NCBI GenBank assembly: GCA_003586115.2
Contig: QVOM02000072.1
Location: forward strand, 3,066,361 to 3,130,360
Length of the DNA: 64,000 nt
Reading direction: 5' to 3'
Origin: Salvator merianae
Taxonomy: Eukaryota; Chordata; Lepidosauria; Squamata; Teiidae
Shown here piece after piece: positions 12,058 to 24,449 of the stretch. The notes beneath the pieces are model-generated. The model searched no databases. It saw only the letters and a list, made by a program, of their open reading frames with translations, and was not told where the DNA came from. Each line of letters starts with the position of its first letter. The stretch's first letter is position 1. The position numbers and the translations under genes were made by a program.

Positions 12058-15000
12058 TGGGAGAATATTGGGAGAACTGTGGATTTTAACTCATGACTGG
12101 AAGCTGCTACTGAGTGATTGCTATCCCTTATTGCTTTTGCAAAACTCACATTTTAGGTACTGATCCTGTTTATATTTTCATGTTTGAGAAATACTTAGAA
12201 GTGTTTTGCCTTAGAAGGCAAACAGGAGGATTGCTTTCCTTACTGAAGTGGTCTGACTTTTGGAAGTGGGTGTGAGGGAAATAAAGACAACAACATGAAA
12301 AGATCCAGGAAAAATTGAAAAGAACCTGGTACATTACTAAGAATAAATACAGTAATGACAGGAATATAAAAACATAAATAAAACACATAGATAGATCACA
12401 TAAAATAGCAATAAAATGATTCCAAATGAACAGTAGCAAAGAGAACATAGGCTGTAACAAGGCCATAAAATCCCAGAGTGTCCAAAACAGAGTCTCTCAT
12501 GTAGAACACAATATGTTCAATGATAACATAATGATGACACGGAAGCTAAAAAAAACAACCTCCAATAAGCCTGTTCAATCCAAAATCTACAGAGCTGCAA
12601 AAATTATGCAGCCACTGATTCTTTCAAGCGGGTTAAAAGTAACCAACATCTTGGCATACTGCATGAATCTAGAGCATGCTATAAATGCCCAGATGGGGTC
12701 TTGGGGTTTGCGCTACTGAGGGAGCCACAAATGTGTTTCGAGATTATCAGCTATGTCTTTGACTAAATCTTAAATCAAGATCTCTGCAAAACTCAAGAAT
12801 ATGCAATATGGTCTTGAAAGTACATTGTACGATGTAACTGCTGAATATACTTCTCAATATCAGAATATGCTTGTGGAACTCATAAGCACAGCAGAACTAA
12901 TTTAACATACTGCAGATGTATAAAACAGTTCATAACATCTGAACTGCTCAAAGGGAAGGGACTATGAGAATCTCCCCCCCTGCAAGTCTGTTATCACTAT
13001 AAGAATAATGGAAAGGGGGGGATTGCAGGTGAGTGTCAGGTGTGTGAGGGAAAGTTTAAAGGCACCACTCCCTAGTGCTCCCTCCTTCTGAGTTCTGTCT
13101 CCCAGGTGCCCTTGCAGCCCGGAGTGGATAGAGCCACGCAGGGCCTGTGATGATGTCACTGCACAGACCATGGAGATGCCAGTGTTCCTGACATTTCACT
13201 GGGCTCTGCCAAGTCTGTCAGAGTTGTCCTAGACCACTAGAGCCAAGTTTTTGGCAGTAGTAATTCTGTGAAAAATTAGCAGCAGAGGAAACCCATTTTC
13301 TATTATCTTACAGGTCACCCTAGAGTCATAGAAACCACTTTCAGCATTGCCCTGGCCGTAAGCCCACGATAAATGACTCTAAGGGTGGATCACAAGTCTG
13401 TTTGCCCTCTCCTATTCTGTATGGATTGATGGAAGAGGGAGGAGGTGAATTAATGGGATAATTTCTGCCTGCACTGCTTTTATAACTTTTGTAGCCATTT
13501 TCGGTCTGTCACAAAAGCAACATGGACAGAAACCTTATATCTGTGGAACTTTCATTCCACAGCTGTGAGGATTTTCCAGGACACAGTGATGCACATGTCA
13601 TTTAATCAATGTGGCTGTCATCTTTGCAGTGGATCCAGTCTGTATGTCTGTCTGCAGCCTTAGATTGTAATGTGTAGATCCAAATAATTCTCTGTACAAT
13701 ATTGAACAGACTATGTTTGGCAGCTGTAAGCTGTCCAAGCAAAAGTACTTCAGATCCTCAAATAAATATTGATATTAATGGAAATGCAGGGGAGCATACG
13801 ATTAACACAGGAATTGGGTTCAGCTATTCTAGCATGTACAGATCTGGTGGTCATTGCCACATATAGTTTATTGCAAAGACATAGAACTACATAAAGTGTT
13901 CCCTTTGAAGAACAAGTAGATAAATATTTCAGCTTATAAATTAAACCATTAATGGAGTTTATACATGTTTTGGCTTTTAAACTTCTTCCTTTGGGTGGGA
14001 CACAAAGTCATTGTAATAATCCATTTTAATTAAAAATTTGGAGAACCATTTTTTTGTTTCAATCTATTCCTATGCATTCTTTCTGATTCTGTTTAATGTA
14101 TAGTCTCTTAGTAGTTTAAGATTTGTTTTACTTTCAATTGCATGAAAGCACATTGTTTGATATACTGCACTATGGCATTAAAGACTTACAGCCTATTTAT
14201 TCTTCAGAACTGCTTACAACCAGGACTCTTAATTTAGGTTAATTCCTTTCTAGATATCAGAGATACACACCCTCAGAGTACACATTCACAGAGTCATCTA
14301 TTTAAATACTGATTTAGAATGTGTAAGAAAATTTCACAGGCAGCCTCTTTCATAGTTTAGTGTATCCTACTGAAGCTTGTACGCCAAATTCTGGGAGTTG
14401 TAAATTAAGAACAATTGCTTATGTGAGCATTTCAGTTCTGATAGTCCTAGAAAAGTCCAAGACCTATCTGCCAGAAGTTGAGATTTTACAAGTTTATCCA
14501 TGTTTTGTGAAGACTATTTGTTCTTTCAAAAATGAAATGAAAGATTCCCAGAATTACTTGTGCCTACATGTATGCCTGGTTACACTCTGGGTTTTTCCCT
14601 GAATTAAAAAAAAAAATACAAAAACACTTTTGGGAGAAAGTGATATGAGATGAAGTATAGTATGAGTGAAAATTGAAGAAGGAGGAGGGAGAAAGAGAAT
14701 ATCCCACATTCTTTCTTTTCTCTGTTAAATCACTACAGGCTACTTTTCAGATTCCAGTTTTGCAAACCCTCTTGCATGCAACTGAGAAGATGATTGCTTT
14801 CTATGAGATGCAAAGAAAATCTGTGTTAGCTGCATAGAAAAAATGATGGAGGAGAGAACCAGCCTCCAAATAACTACTCACAAACTTTCAGTTAAAAGAT
14901 TACTTTTAAGCATGAACTTTTAGAGCAGATATGGGATTCTTCTGCCTTCTATCTTGTCACTTGTAGAAATGCAGTCAAGATGTATATGCCTCAGTCTTAT

Positions 15001-17763
15001 TGCAAACTTCATGTAAATGTTAAGTCTTTGTTCTGCTTAGTATTTCCTTTCTCCATCATCCTGTACTTGCATATCTCATATCAAGACATTTTCCAATGAA
15101 AATCTCTGGATATGTTTCAGAGTTTAATGGGGTTTATCTAATGATCCTTTTTTATTCTTATAGCCCTACAGTAACTAAAGTTCTCTGGGCAGCTAACTAA
15201 ACATGTGTGCATTACACCATTAAGAATATAAGAAACACAGAAGAGATGAAAATAGTTATAGACAGTTAAAGTTGTAAACAGATTAAAAATAGTCTGACTG
15301 TATTTTCTAAAATGCATAGTTGAACAGAAAACCCTTCACTTGTCACCTCTCTGTATATAATGTTGGTGCTAGGCAGACCTTGCTAGGGAGGCTGTTTCAA
15401 AGTCATTTCTGAATGGGTGACATGTTTCTACATATGGTTGGAATAAGGGCAAATGACCCAATGATTTCAGTGGCTTTTATTCTTGTGCAGTCTGCCTAGC
15501 ACTAGATTGCCAGAGGCGGTTGTTCTGCCATGGTATTAGAACTATTTCTTTTATATAAAGCACATTGTAGTATTTGCAGTGCTGTAGGACACTACAGTCT
15601 ATTAGTCTCCTCTGGAGGAAACTTAGAAATGCTCTCAGTTCTTTCTTATGGCTCATTCATGCTGTTTAGTAACATTGTATCCTGTGAAGTCCGTTCATTC
15701 TTTTAAAACACTAGTACACTAAACAGCAAAGTGCTACAAGTTACTTGATCAGCTTTTCTCTGAAAATACCATAAAAGGCTGTGTCCTTAAAAATTGGGCA
15801 TGGGATTTTTCCCACCCACATTACTGCAGCATGATTCACTTGGCTGCTGGAAAAATTTCTCTGCCCTGGTGGAGATCCCATTAAGCATCACTGTAAGAAT
15901 CTTTATGCTGGTTAATGTGGGTGGAAAGGGAGAAAGAGGAACCATTCAGAATACATGCTCACATAGGATATTTAAAAGAAGCTGATGAAATACAGCTTAT
16001 AAATGCTTTTTCTACATCTGACCTCTCCCTAAGAGAAAGACCAGCATCTATTGGAGTTTGTAGCACAGGGCAGTAATTGGATTATTTTTATGAGATACAT
16101 GAACTGTTCTTTCTTTCTTTTCTTCTTTTTTTTTAAACTTTTTGTCTTGGAAAATGTAGCTATTACCATGTGAATACAGTATGATGCAGAGCACTGGCTT
16201 TTCACCACATATTCTTAATTAACTTTGAATAATAATTGCAGTGAACTTAGATTAATTTGTTGCTACACTACTCTACACTGTACTAATCTTCAGATCTGAT
16301 ACCTATTTATTATGGCTTTCATGTATGCCTTGTTTTGGAGACAGGCTGGAAACTTTTGTCATGTGGGAAGTTATTTCCTGGGACAGAAGGTAAATAACTG
16401 TGATATGAAAAGGTATGAAAAGATGTGAAAATGTGTTATCTTAAAAAAAAATGTGCTCTTAAAATTTTGTCTGCTGCTGTTCATTAAAGTAACCAGTGCT
16501 AATCCCATCCCCAAAATGCGTCTGAACCCAGGCTGAAATGGGTTTCTTCAAGAGGGTCTACAGTTACGTAACTACAACTATCCTTAACATCATTCGGTAT
16601 CAGAAAGTGAAAATTTTTTTATAAATAATTTACTCTGCTATTATACCAAAAAAGCAGCATTTAGGTTAGTGTTGAGATGAGTGATTTTATCCTTAAAGTG
16701 CCCAGCAGACTTATTACTGTAGCCTTCCAAGAGCACCAGTATTGGATTTCTTGGGACAGATGACAACAGTCCCTTTCATCACTCTAAAAGGCTGTGCTGG
16801 GTGGTTACTTGAAAATGCAGTAGATACTGCAAAATACATCTGAGCTGCAGCTTTCCTGGTTACACAGTAGACCCAGTTATGCACTCTCACACATTGTCAT
16901 CAGCCCCATGACAAATGGTATGTCACTTATGCTCCAGTAGTTTCCTGACCTGTTTCATCACCCTTACGTTCTCAAAAAATATGAAAGAACAGCACAGCAT
17001 GAGGGGAAAATTGTGATAGTGTCTCATTGTGTCTCATTTTTCCATAAACAGTTCAAAAGGTTCACTGCCCATGACCTCTGGAAATTATCTGCTACCACAG
17101 TAGGCAAGTGCTATTATAATACCAAACTTCACCATATAGTGTTCCAGAAATAACCGTAGAATGTTGTTACCTCTTATTTCCAGTCCACCTCTCATAGTAT
17201 GGCATAAGGACCAAATCAAAGGTGTGTACTGCTTAGTATGGTGGACCAGTGGCAACTCGAGATGGCCTCATGCCTCTCATGGAATCCTACAAATTAATCC
17301 TCCATTTGTAGGAATTTTCTAGTGAGTACGATGGTCTTTCTAGAAACCACAGCAACTATTCTAGCCCAACCTTCCAACCTGGGCTCCTGCTACACTGAAA
17401 AACATGTGTGGGGGGTGTAGCTTGGTCAGGTGCGTCTCACCCAGGTTCCAGTAAAGCAGAACATGTCATTGTAGGTAGCAGACGTTGGTCTGCTTCTTTC
17501 CTCCAATCTGCTCATTACTATGAAGCTCAGTTTTCATCCTTGTAAAAATAATGTAAGCTTAAACCCTGAGCTGTCTCATTGTAGAAAAGAACATAATGTA
17601 TTAAATAACTGTTTTAGCAACTTAATAAGTTCACAGTACACCACAGGTGATTGTTACAATGCTTTTCTGCTTTTTTCTTCAGGTGATAACTAAATATAAT
17701 CATCTCTTTTACTTTTTGTTGACTGCAAAGGATAATTGTGTCAGCAAAAATCTGTAGATCCAA

Positions 17764-17822
17764 TGCCTTCCAGCTGTTTTAGACTATAACTCCATCTACT
17801 TTGACCAGGCTTGGTGCCTGAG
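17764..17822. repeat. Half of the palindromic squamate hairpin repeat
   Basis: CCTTCCAGCTGTTTTAGACT followed by 'ataactccatcta' resembles the left arm of the repeat described at 8,676-8,774. No matching right arm is visible, so it appears truncated. Confidence 0.4.
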
Positions 17823-18469
17823 AGTGCAGTGTACCGCCTGAGGGTTTACACTGGTGTCTATAAAGCTTTTGAAGTCCTATTTCACTGTCTGATCAGAAAA
17901 GAGAATCAGAGAGTCTGGTGCCCACAGCATGTTCTTAAAATTCCCAGTGTGCCCACATGCTCATAACAGTTGGCTTCCTGATATACAGGATGTTGGACAG
18001 GTACTTTTATATTACCCATCTGCATGTAATATTTATTTTGGATAGCAGTTTGCATAAGGGAAGAAAAAGAACAGTACTGAATTCCTTTGTGAACCCCAAG
18101 CCAAATCCACCCATTTCCTTGAGATTAAGAAAAAGATGTTAGGAACTTTGGTCATAAGACTTAGCAATAGTCTCCTATGACCATTAAGTTTTCTCTCTGT
18201 AGCTTAGGGGTGTGGTATTAACTCTTTCAGTTTTGTACATAATGGGTAAGGTAAATATATTTTCATAGTTAAAAAGTGAATAAAGGAGTTCTGCTGTCCC
18301 CTCCGCTTCCTCTTGACTCAGGTTTTTATTATCAAGCTATTTGTTGTCAGAAAGTGAATCCTAGTTTATAGCTGGTGGCTGATTAATAGGAGATGTTTTT
18401 GTAGCACATCAGAGAGAAAAGTAAACCAACTCTGGTTAGTTTGTGGGGTGGATTTTTTAGGGTTTGTAG

Positions 18470-18594
18470 AGTTTGTTGGGCATTTCTACTTGAGAATGCC
18501 CAGAAGCAGTTGGTGGGCCACTGTGTGAGACAGAACGCTGGACTAGATGGACCATGGTCTGATCCAGCAGGGCTCCTCTTATGTTCTTACTCTG
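18470..18594 (+). mobile_element. CR1 LINE 3' end fragment
   Basis: Contains 'acttgagaatgcccagaag', 'ttggtgggccactgtgtgag', 'gctggactagatggacca' and 'ctgatccagcagggctcctc', and ends CTTATGTTCTTA. This is a well-preserved 3' terminus of the same CR1 family as 7,262-7,543. It abuts the L2 remnant that starts just downstream. Confidence 0.85.
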
Positions 18595-18599
18595 TTTTT

Positions 18600-19490
18600 G
18601 TGCCCCAGGATATCTGATGCGGCACTAATCCAGGCTTGTGGGGCGAGGTGGGAGAGCTGCCATAGCCAACAAAGAATCTGTTTTTCTTACCAGGTGCTCT
18701 GTCTACTCTGGAGCACTGTTCTTCTTGTTAGGCCAAGGAGACAGAGCAGGGTTGCTGTTGATTTACCATTTGCTCTGCTGTCCAACAACCTCCTTGTCTG
18801 AGCTGGTGCAAGCTGTCTCAGTTGAAGGCCCCCTGCACAGTGGAACTGAAGGACTTCAATCTCCATACTGAGCATGTCACTTGAACGTCAGCTCAGAACT
18901 TCATGACTTCCATAACATCCATGGGACCGTCTCAATATGCTGTTGGCCCAACCCACATTGCAGGGCATACTCTTGACCTGGTGTTTGCAACAGAGTGGGA
19001 GGGTGATAGTCAGATGGTACATGGTCTTGTAGTGAGCCCGTTGCTATTGATGGATCATTTCTTGAAGAAATTTGGCCTTATGATGTGGTTCCTCACTCAG
19101 TTCTATCTCTCCATTCCTTCTGAGTCAGGGGAGTCAGGGAAGGTGCATGATCACTGCTTGATGGCAGTAATGGGCTGGATGCAGACCAAAAAATTGAAGC
19201 TGAATCCAGACAAGGCAGGGGTACTGTGTGTCAAGGGGTCTCAAATCCAGAAAGTTAGAGGGCATCCAGTTCTGAATGGGTTTTTTTGCCCCAGATAGAA
19301 AAGGTATGTGATCTGGAGGTGCTTCCGGAATCATCATTGTTGCTTGAAGTTCAGGTGATGGTGGTAGTCATAAGTGCTTACCTCCATCTCCAACTGGTTC
19401 ACCAGCTTCTTCTATCTTTCCTGGATAGCAACAACTTGACCACAGTGATCCATGCTCTGGTAACCTCCTTTCACTATCAGGTAACTTAAA
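18600..19490 (+). mobile_element. L2-clade LINE remnant (endonuclease to RT)
   Basis: The 5' part (18,840-19,000) carries the end of an apurinic-type endonuclease: 'TSAQNFMTSITSMGPSQYA', 'GPTHIAGHTLDLVF'. The 3' part (19,160-19,490) carries RT pieces: 'MQTKKLKLNPDK' and, in another frame, '[13 protein letters not shown]'. Between them most of the fingers and palm of the reverse transcriptase is missing, so an internal deletion is likely. Several frame changes are present and it is non-functional. It complements the fragment at 35.4-36.6 kb, which preserves an earlier part of the same ORF. Confidence 0.8.
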
Positions 19491-19694
19491 ATTATAAGTC
19501 TAACATTGCAATATTCTTGATAAATTTAAATAAAAAATTGTTAAATTGTGGTCCCTTATGAAACTGTGGATTTCCTACTAAATGTATAAAAGATTATACT
19601 TATTTTTACTGTTTTATTTTCCTATTCCCACTCCCTTTATAGTATTATTATTTTATTGTTGTTGCTGTTTTAAAAATATTTTAACCTCTTTTAT

Positions 19695-20160
19695 ATTTAC
19701 ATGTGTATGAATACCCTCCTCTCTTTATTTTATTTTTATTACTAACAATATCCACCTCTTCTGCTCCTCTTTTATCTCTCAATCTCAGAGATTTCTCTAT
19801 TACAGCACACTCTTTTCCTCCTTCTCCTTCCTCTTTCCCCCTTTATCTATTCTACCCTTTTCCCAACCCTTCTGTTCCACAAACATCATTAAATATGTCT
19901 TCCCTTACAGCCTACTCCCACCTTATCCTTTTAACCCTCTCTCTATGATCCTTCCAATCCTTATCTCCCACTCTTCCCCCAACCACACCTTCCATTTCTT
20001 ATCTTTATTCTTTGTAGAGCCGAGATCCTTTACATATTTACTATTCTCCAGTTTACATATCTGTTCCGTTCTTCCCCTGTTCCCCCTCCCTCCCTACTTC
20101 AGCAATTATTCTTTCTTTCCTCTGACTCTAGACTATATTCACAGTATTTAAGTGGTTTTT
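19695..20160. repeat. Pyrimidine-rich (C/T) low-complexity block
   Basis: About 450 bases in which the + strand is dominated by C and T (many TCTCC, CTTTTCCC and TCTTCC runs). It gives spurious open frames rich in Ser, Pro, Leu and Phe. Read on the - strand it is a purine-rich block just downstream of the L1 ORF1 remnant at 20,245-21,190, so it may be the 3'UTR of that element. Confidence 0.75.
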
Positions 20161-20244
20161 CTTTCCAAGTTTGTGTTCATTCAGTGGTCTTATTGTTGTC
20201 CTTCTGTGCATTTGTCTGGTATCTGATAGTTGATATTATGAGCT

Positions 20245-21190
20245 TTATTTTCTGACTTTGTTGGATTTGGAAGTCTTCTGTGGCCAGGCATTTTGATGGC
20301 TGTTCCCAGTTTGAGATTCTTCTGTTGACATATCCGGTATCTCTGATGGAATCAGTAGCTGCAGTGTTTTCAAGATAAATAGACCCTCATCTTTGGTTGA
20401 AACCTGACAATGAGTGCCTTTGATAGTGTTATGAGAGATGGAAAGCCTCATCAGAACCTGCTCTTAGCTGAGTTTAAGGCAGTGGTAATGGGGTGTAATG
20501 TCCGTTGCTCCTACGAGTTTCTGGGGTTACAGGTTGAAACACCATTAGCTTTTGTCTAATATATCAGCCTTATTTCTGAGGGTTGCTAGCACTTTGGCTT
20601 TTATATTATTCCTCTCAAAGGCTATGACAACATCACAAGGCTTTTGGTTAGTATTTGCTTTCCTATGTACTTTCTGAATATCACTGTGTTGAACACTTAA
20701 TTCTGGTAGTATTTTACAGCACCATTGTATCAAGAAGTCGAGCATATCAGTTCCCTCCTATTCTTCCTACAAACCTTTAATTCTGATTGCCCTACTTCTC
20801 AGTCTGCCACTTTTTTTTTTTTAAATGTGAAATCTCAGTTTTACTGCCCACAGTAGCATCAACAGCAGCCAAGGAGGTTTCTTTGACTTCCTTAACTGCC
20901 AATTCTTGTATTCATTCATTCATTCATTCATTCTATTGATCGCTTCTCTCCATTCTTGAAACAAGGTTTGATGTAATTTATCTAGTTCATTGCCCATGTT
21001 GTCCTGACTTTTTGGTGGTAGTTCTCTTTCTTCTAAGATCTTGCGGTTCCTATGCTTGGAAATAGCAGATGTCTTTTTGTCTTGTAGCAATGTAGCTGCT
21101 CACAGTGATTTGGTCTTCTTGTTTCTCGCAGAACTCTCTGTTTTTTTGTTTTTAATCCTCTAATTCAAAGTGGGCGGAGATCTAAAGTCA
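20245..21190 (-). pseudogene. L1 LINE ORF1 remnant
   Basis: On the - strand three stretches line up with L1 ORF1p in the correct order. A coiled-coil-like part comes first (around 20,830-21,000; 'NELDKLHQTLFQEW'). The RRM core follows (20,545-20,760; 'DMLDFLIQW', 'VQHSDIQKVHR', 'DVVIAFER', 'KVLATLRNKADIL'). The C-terminal domain and tail are last (20,245-20,451; 'LKTLQLLIPSEIP'). Frameshifts occur at the (ATTC)n microsatellite near 20,911-20,934, at a poly-T run near 20,812-20,822, and between the RRM and C-terminal parts. No ORF2 follows; a purine-rich block occupies its place. The element is dead. Confidence 0.75.
20911..20934. repeat. (ATTC)n tetranucleotide microsatellite
   Basis: About six ATTC units lying inside the L1 ORF1 remnant. 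On the element's strand they read (GAAT)n and break the coding frame between the coiled coil and the RRM. Confidence 0.9.
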
Positions 21191-23459
21191 GTTCTAAGAG
21201 GTCTTCAATTTGTGAATTTCTCTGTTGGGCCAATGATTGGGACTTTTTTCCCCTGCCAATGAGAGAGTGCCAGGGCTAAGCTACATTACTTATTCCACAA
21301 GCATGCACACCTCCTGGAATTTAAAGTTGATGGCACGTTTGAGCTTTGTTTGGAATATCCTCTGACAACTATAAAAGACATTCAAGAATTCCATACCAGG
21401 CATAATTTAAATCTTCTGTGACTGTATTCTTCTTCTTGCCCTAATATACACAGCTAGGCTAAGTGCCTGTCTGTGCTAGAAAGCTTGAAGAATACCTTTG
21501 GCAGTACTTTTAAGTGTTACAAGAGAACTTTGTTTACTATAAAGAACAAAGTCTCTTTCTTTTTCATTCTCAATGGGGTTTTCCTGTTCTGAAGCTTTCA
21601 AATGTGCCCACAGATTTTTTTTCACTGGTTTTATTTTGTTAAACTCTCCTCTCATATTTCAAAGCTTCCCTACTTTGTCCTGAAACAAATCACTTACCTT
21701 GTTTTCAGTTTTTTGTACCCCTACTTTTTAGGATAGTGCTTTCTTTAGGTTGTTAGGCAGATCATGTCTATAGGGGTTGAATATATCAGATCTGTTAAAA
21801 GTATCAAAATTCCCCCATACCTGTCTGAGGTATGCTGAAATCTGAGCAGCTTAGTAGGTGAAGAGAGGAAAGCCATCTTGCTGTGTTTAATTTGAACTTT
21901 GCAACTCTGGAAGCTGGCAACGAAAAGAATAAAATGAATAAAGAATCTTAGGGATTTTTGTGAGCTGTTTATCTAATCCAGGTGACTGATTATTTCTTTT
22001 CTTGGAAGTACCTCCAGAGTCAATTCATTCTGAAATACCTAAGGAATAAAGCAAGAAGAAGAATACTCTGCAATTTTTTTTCCTAGCTTAGAGCAGGAAG
22101 CAATTTCTGAGGGAGACTTTGAGCTTGAAAATAGATCTTGATAATTTATCAGAACATCTTGTGTACTCTGAGCATCCATATAAATATCCCCAAAGACAAA
22201 CAGTTCCTCAATTTTAAACAGGCTAATTTTATTTGAGCAGTAAGAATGGAGTTGAGAACTGGCCAGTACAGTATTTTTTAACTAGGATACATGATGCATG
22301 ATCTCCTTATATTTCAAATTCAGAATTTTCCATTTAAGATATTTCCATGCTCATCTTATTGCTTGAATTATGGAAAAAAATAGATGTGCTAATCCACAAA
22401 CTCATTCCTCCATACATACTCACATAGTATTTTAGCCAGTACATGTCCATGATAGTTATAAAAAAAGAAGAGACAGGAAATTGAGACTTTTTTCTGCCAA
22501 GTATACCATTCTTTATTAAAATGTTTATACATGGGGTCCCCACAGTGACCCTCGTAGATGCACGTGTGTCTTTTGGGGAACATCTTTGGTGCCTCTGAGA
22601 AGACTTGAATCTCCTGAAACAAAATGACTAACTGAAAGATTGTTTGTTTATTCATTTATTGTGTTCTCTATGTTTAAAGAGGGAGAAGGGAAAGAGGAAG
22701 TAATTTCTTTCCTTTCCCTTTTTAAGGGTCTCTACAGATATGCAGAAAATAAGATAGAGACAGACATCAGAAAGTTTTCCAAATGATAAATACTCATTGA
22801 TACATTTCTAGTGCAATTTGTAGAGTTGATTTTAAGCATGAAGCCCTGTAACTTCTGTCTCCAAATTGCAGAGATGTGTAGTCTTAAAAGTAATCAAAAA
22901 GCATCTGCTAGGATTTAAAGCTTTTTTTTTTTTTTTCCCCCTTTGGTTAATGCTTGAGTTGATGAGTCTCTCTTAATTCTGGGAAATTTCATCTGATTGG
23001 CTATCATATTAGAGTATTCCAAAGCAATTTGAAAAGAGAACAGTGCAGTGATTTTCAACCAAACCAACTTTTTTTTTTCCAAATTCTTGGCATGAAATTC
23101 TTGGTTATATATTTGTAGCTATTTAGTATTTTAAATAGAGTCCAGAGATAGTGGGCAACACTCTAGCCAAGTTCCACGAGAGCAGTTTAGAGGCAACAAA
23201 TATTACAGCATTGTCAGCAAGAAGAAAATAGGCTTTCCTCCAGCAGACATCCTGAATATAGGTTTTGTTCTTCTAAAATTTAAGTTACTGCACATGTAGG
23301 GTGTTTCCACATGCTGTATAAACAGTGGATTGAATTCGGGTTTTCAAGGTGTTGACATACATTTATGTGTGAAATTTAAAGCTGTCTTGGATTTCTGGGA
23401 CAATATTTCATGCCACCGGAAAAGTAGTTTGAAGAACACTGAAGGTGAAATTCTTGTGT
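21191..23459. other. Unannotated intergenic DNA
   Basis: No gene or confidently classed repeat. The start may include the 5' portion of the L1 element at 20.2-21.2 kb. A 16-base poly-T tract lies near 22,921-22,936. Open frames are under 90 codons. Confidence 0.5.
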
Positions 23460-23995
23460 AACACACATTTAATTTGGTATGTGGACTGCAGCTTCGGTCT
23501 TCTGAAGGAGCAGGCAAAGGATTAAATGTAGGCAGTCAAAAACTCTGTTCCAACTGGTCATGGCCGTGGGGTGGTGCTCATCCTCTGTTTTGGAGTGCCA
23601 CTTTCCCATGGCTGCAGGAACCAGGAATGTTGATGAGAGCAATGGGTCAACCATCTACCTTTCCTAATGGATGTGTGTATGTGAGGAGAGCCCCCGGACA
23701 TCGTACTCTTTTTATTTTTGAAATTGCATTTGAGCATGGGTATTTGTTGTTTCTTTGGGAGCTGTGCTTGCTGCTCTCTCTCTGTGACGGGGTGGGAGCT
23801 CATCCTCCATTTGGGGGGGTCATCATCCCATGGCCGTGGGAACCAGGAATGTTGGTGAGAATGATGTCCCAACTGTTGAACTTTCCTGAAGGAACTGGAG
23901 GGGAAAGCCCTGGGACGTTGTTCCCCTTTTATTTTTAAAATTACAGTTGAGCACACATTTGTTGTGGTGTGTGGATTACACTCTACAATTTTTCC
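23460..23995. repeat. Decayed tandem repeat, period about 220 bp, roughly 2.3 copies
   Basis: Matching landmarks recur with a shift of 217-222 bases: CCCATGG at 23,605 and 23,827; GGAACCAGGAATGTTG at 23,617 and 23,839; ATTTTTRAAATT at 23,714 and 23,931; and 'ttgagca...atttgttgt' at about 23,730 and 23,949, where a partial third copy begins. The repeat keeps frames open on both strands (154 codons + and 132 codons -), which explains those long ORFs without a gene. Confidence 0.8.
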
Positions 23996-24104
23996 ATGTC
24001 TTTTGAGGAGGCAAAGTCTATCTTCTGTTTTTTTAAAAAACTCTGAAGTAAGTTCAGATGCATGAATACCTGCATTCTATTGGACAGTCAGACAGCTGGG
24101 GAGG

Positions 24105-24365
24105 GTGTCTGCCCTTAGAAAAGAAGGAGGCGGGGCTTGTGGCACTGCTGGGATGGTGACTGAGCGAGCCATGTTGAACGGGGAACTTTATTCCTCCCGT
24201 ACCCATGGAGCTGGAACCTTCCCATCCATCCCTGGCTGGTACATCTGGTTCAAGGCTTTCCCTGTTTCTGTTTTTCTCTGAGTTGCCTGTACGTCTGAGT
24301 ACATTTTTATTTCCTGCAAATTCTTGGCCCTTAGAAAAGAGGGAGGCAAGGGGCTGACCCAGCAC
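24105..24365. repeat. Direct repeat pair about 216 bp apart
   Basis: GCCCTTAGAAAAGAAGGAGG at 24,111 recurs as GCCCTTAGAAAAGAGGGAGG at 24,327. The spacing is close to the period of the tandem repeat just upstream, but the sequences do not clearly align, so I keep them apart. Confidence 0.65.
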
Positions 24366-24449
24366 TGTCACCACAACAACACTCCCTACTCCTTTGTTCT
24401 TCCTAAGGCATTCCCCATTGCCATTTTCATCATTCCCAGCCCCTTGCAC

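Larger units (their letters stand above)
8775..17760. other. Long unannotated intergenic stretch
   Basis: About 9 kb with no supported exon or RNA gene. It contains three perfect hairpins (9,903-9,930; 11,988-12,027; 12,039-12,057), a GGCCTT hexamer repeated about three times at 10,731-10,750, and many short open frames under 100 codons with no recognisable similarity. Much of it is probably old, unrecognisable transposon sequence. Confidence 0.5.

Noticed and set aside
23474..23938. 154-codon + strand frame with an overlapping 132-codon - strand frame
   Set aside because: Both are explained by a 220-bp tandem repeat; the peptide repeats in step with the DNA and resembles no known protein.
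24054..24449. 131-codon open frame on the - strand
   Set aside because: Low-complexity Ser/Gly/Asn-rich peptide overlapping a direct repeat; no domain.
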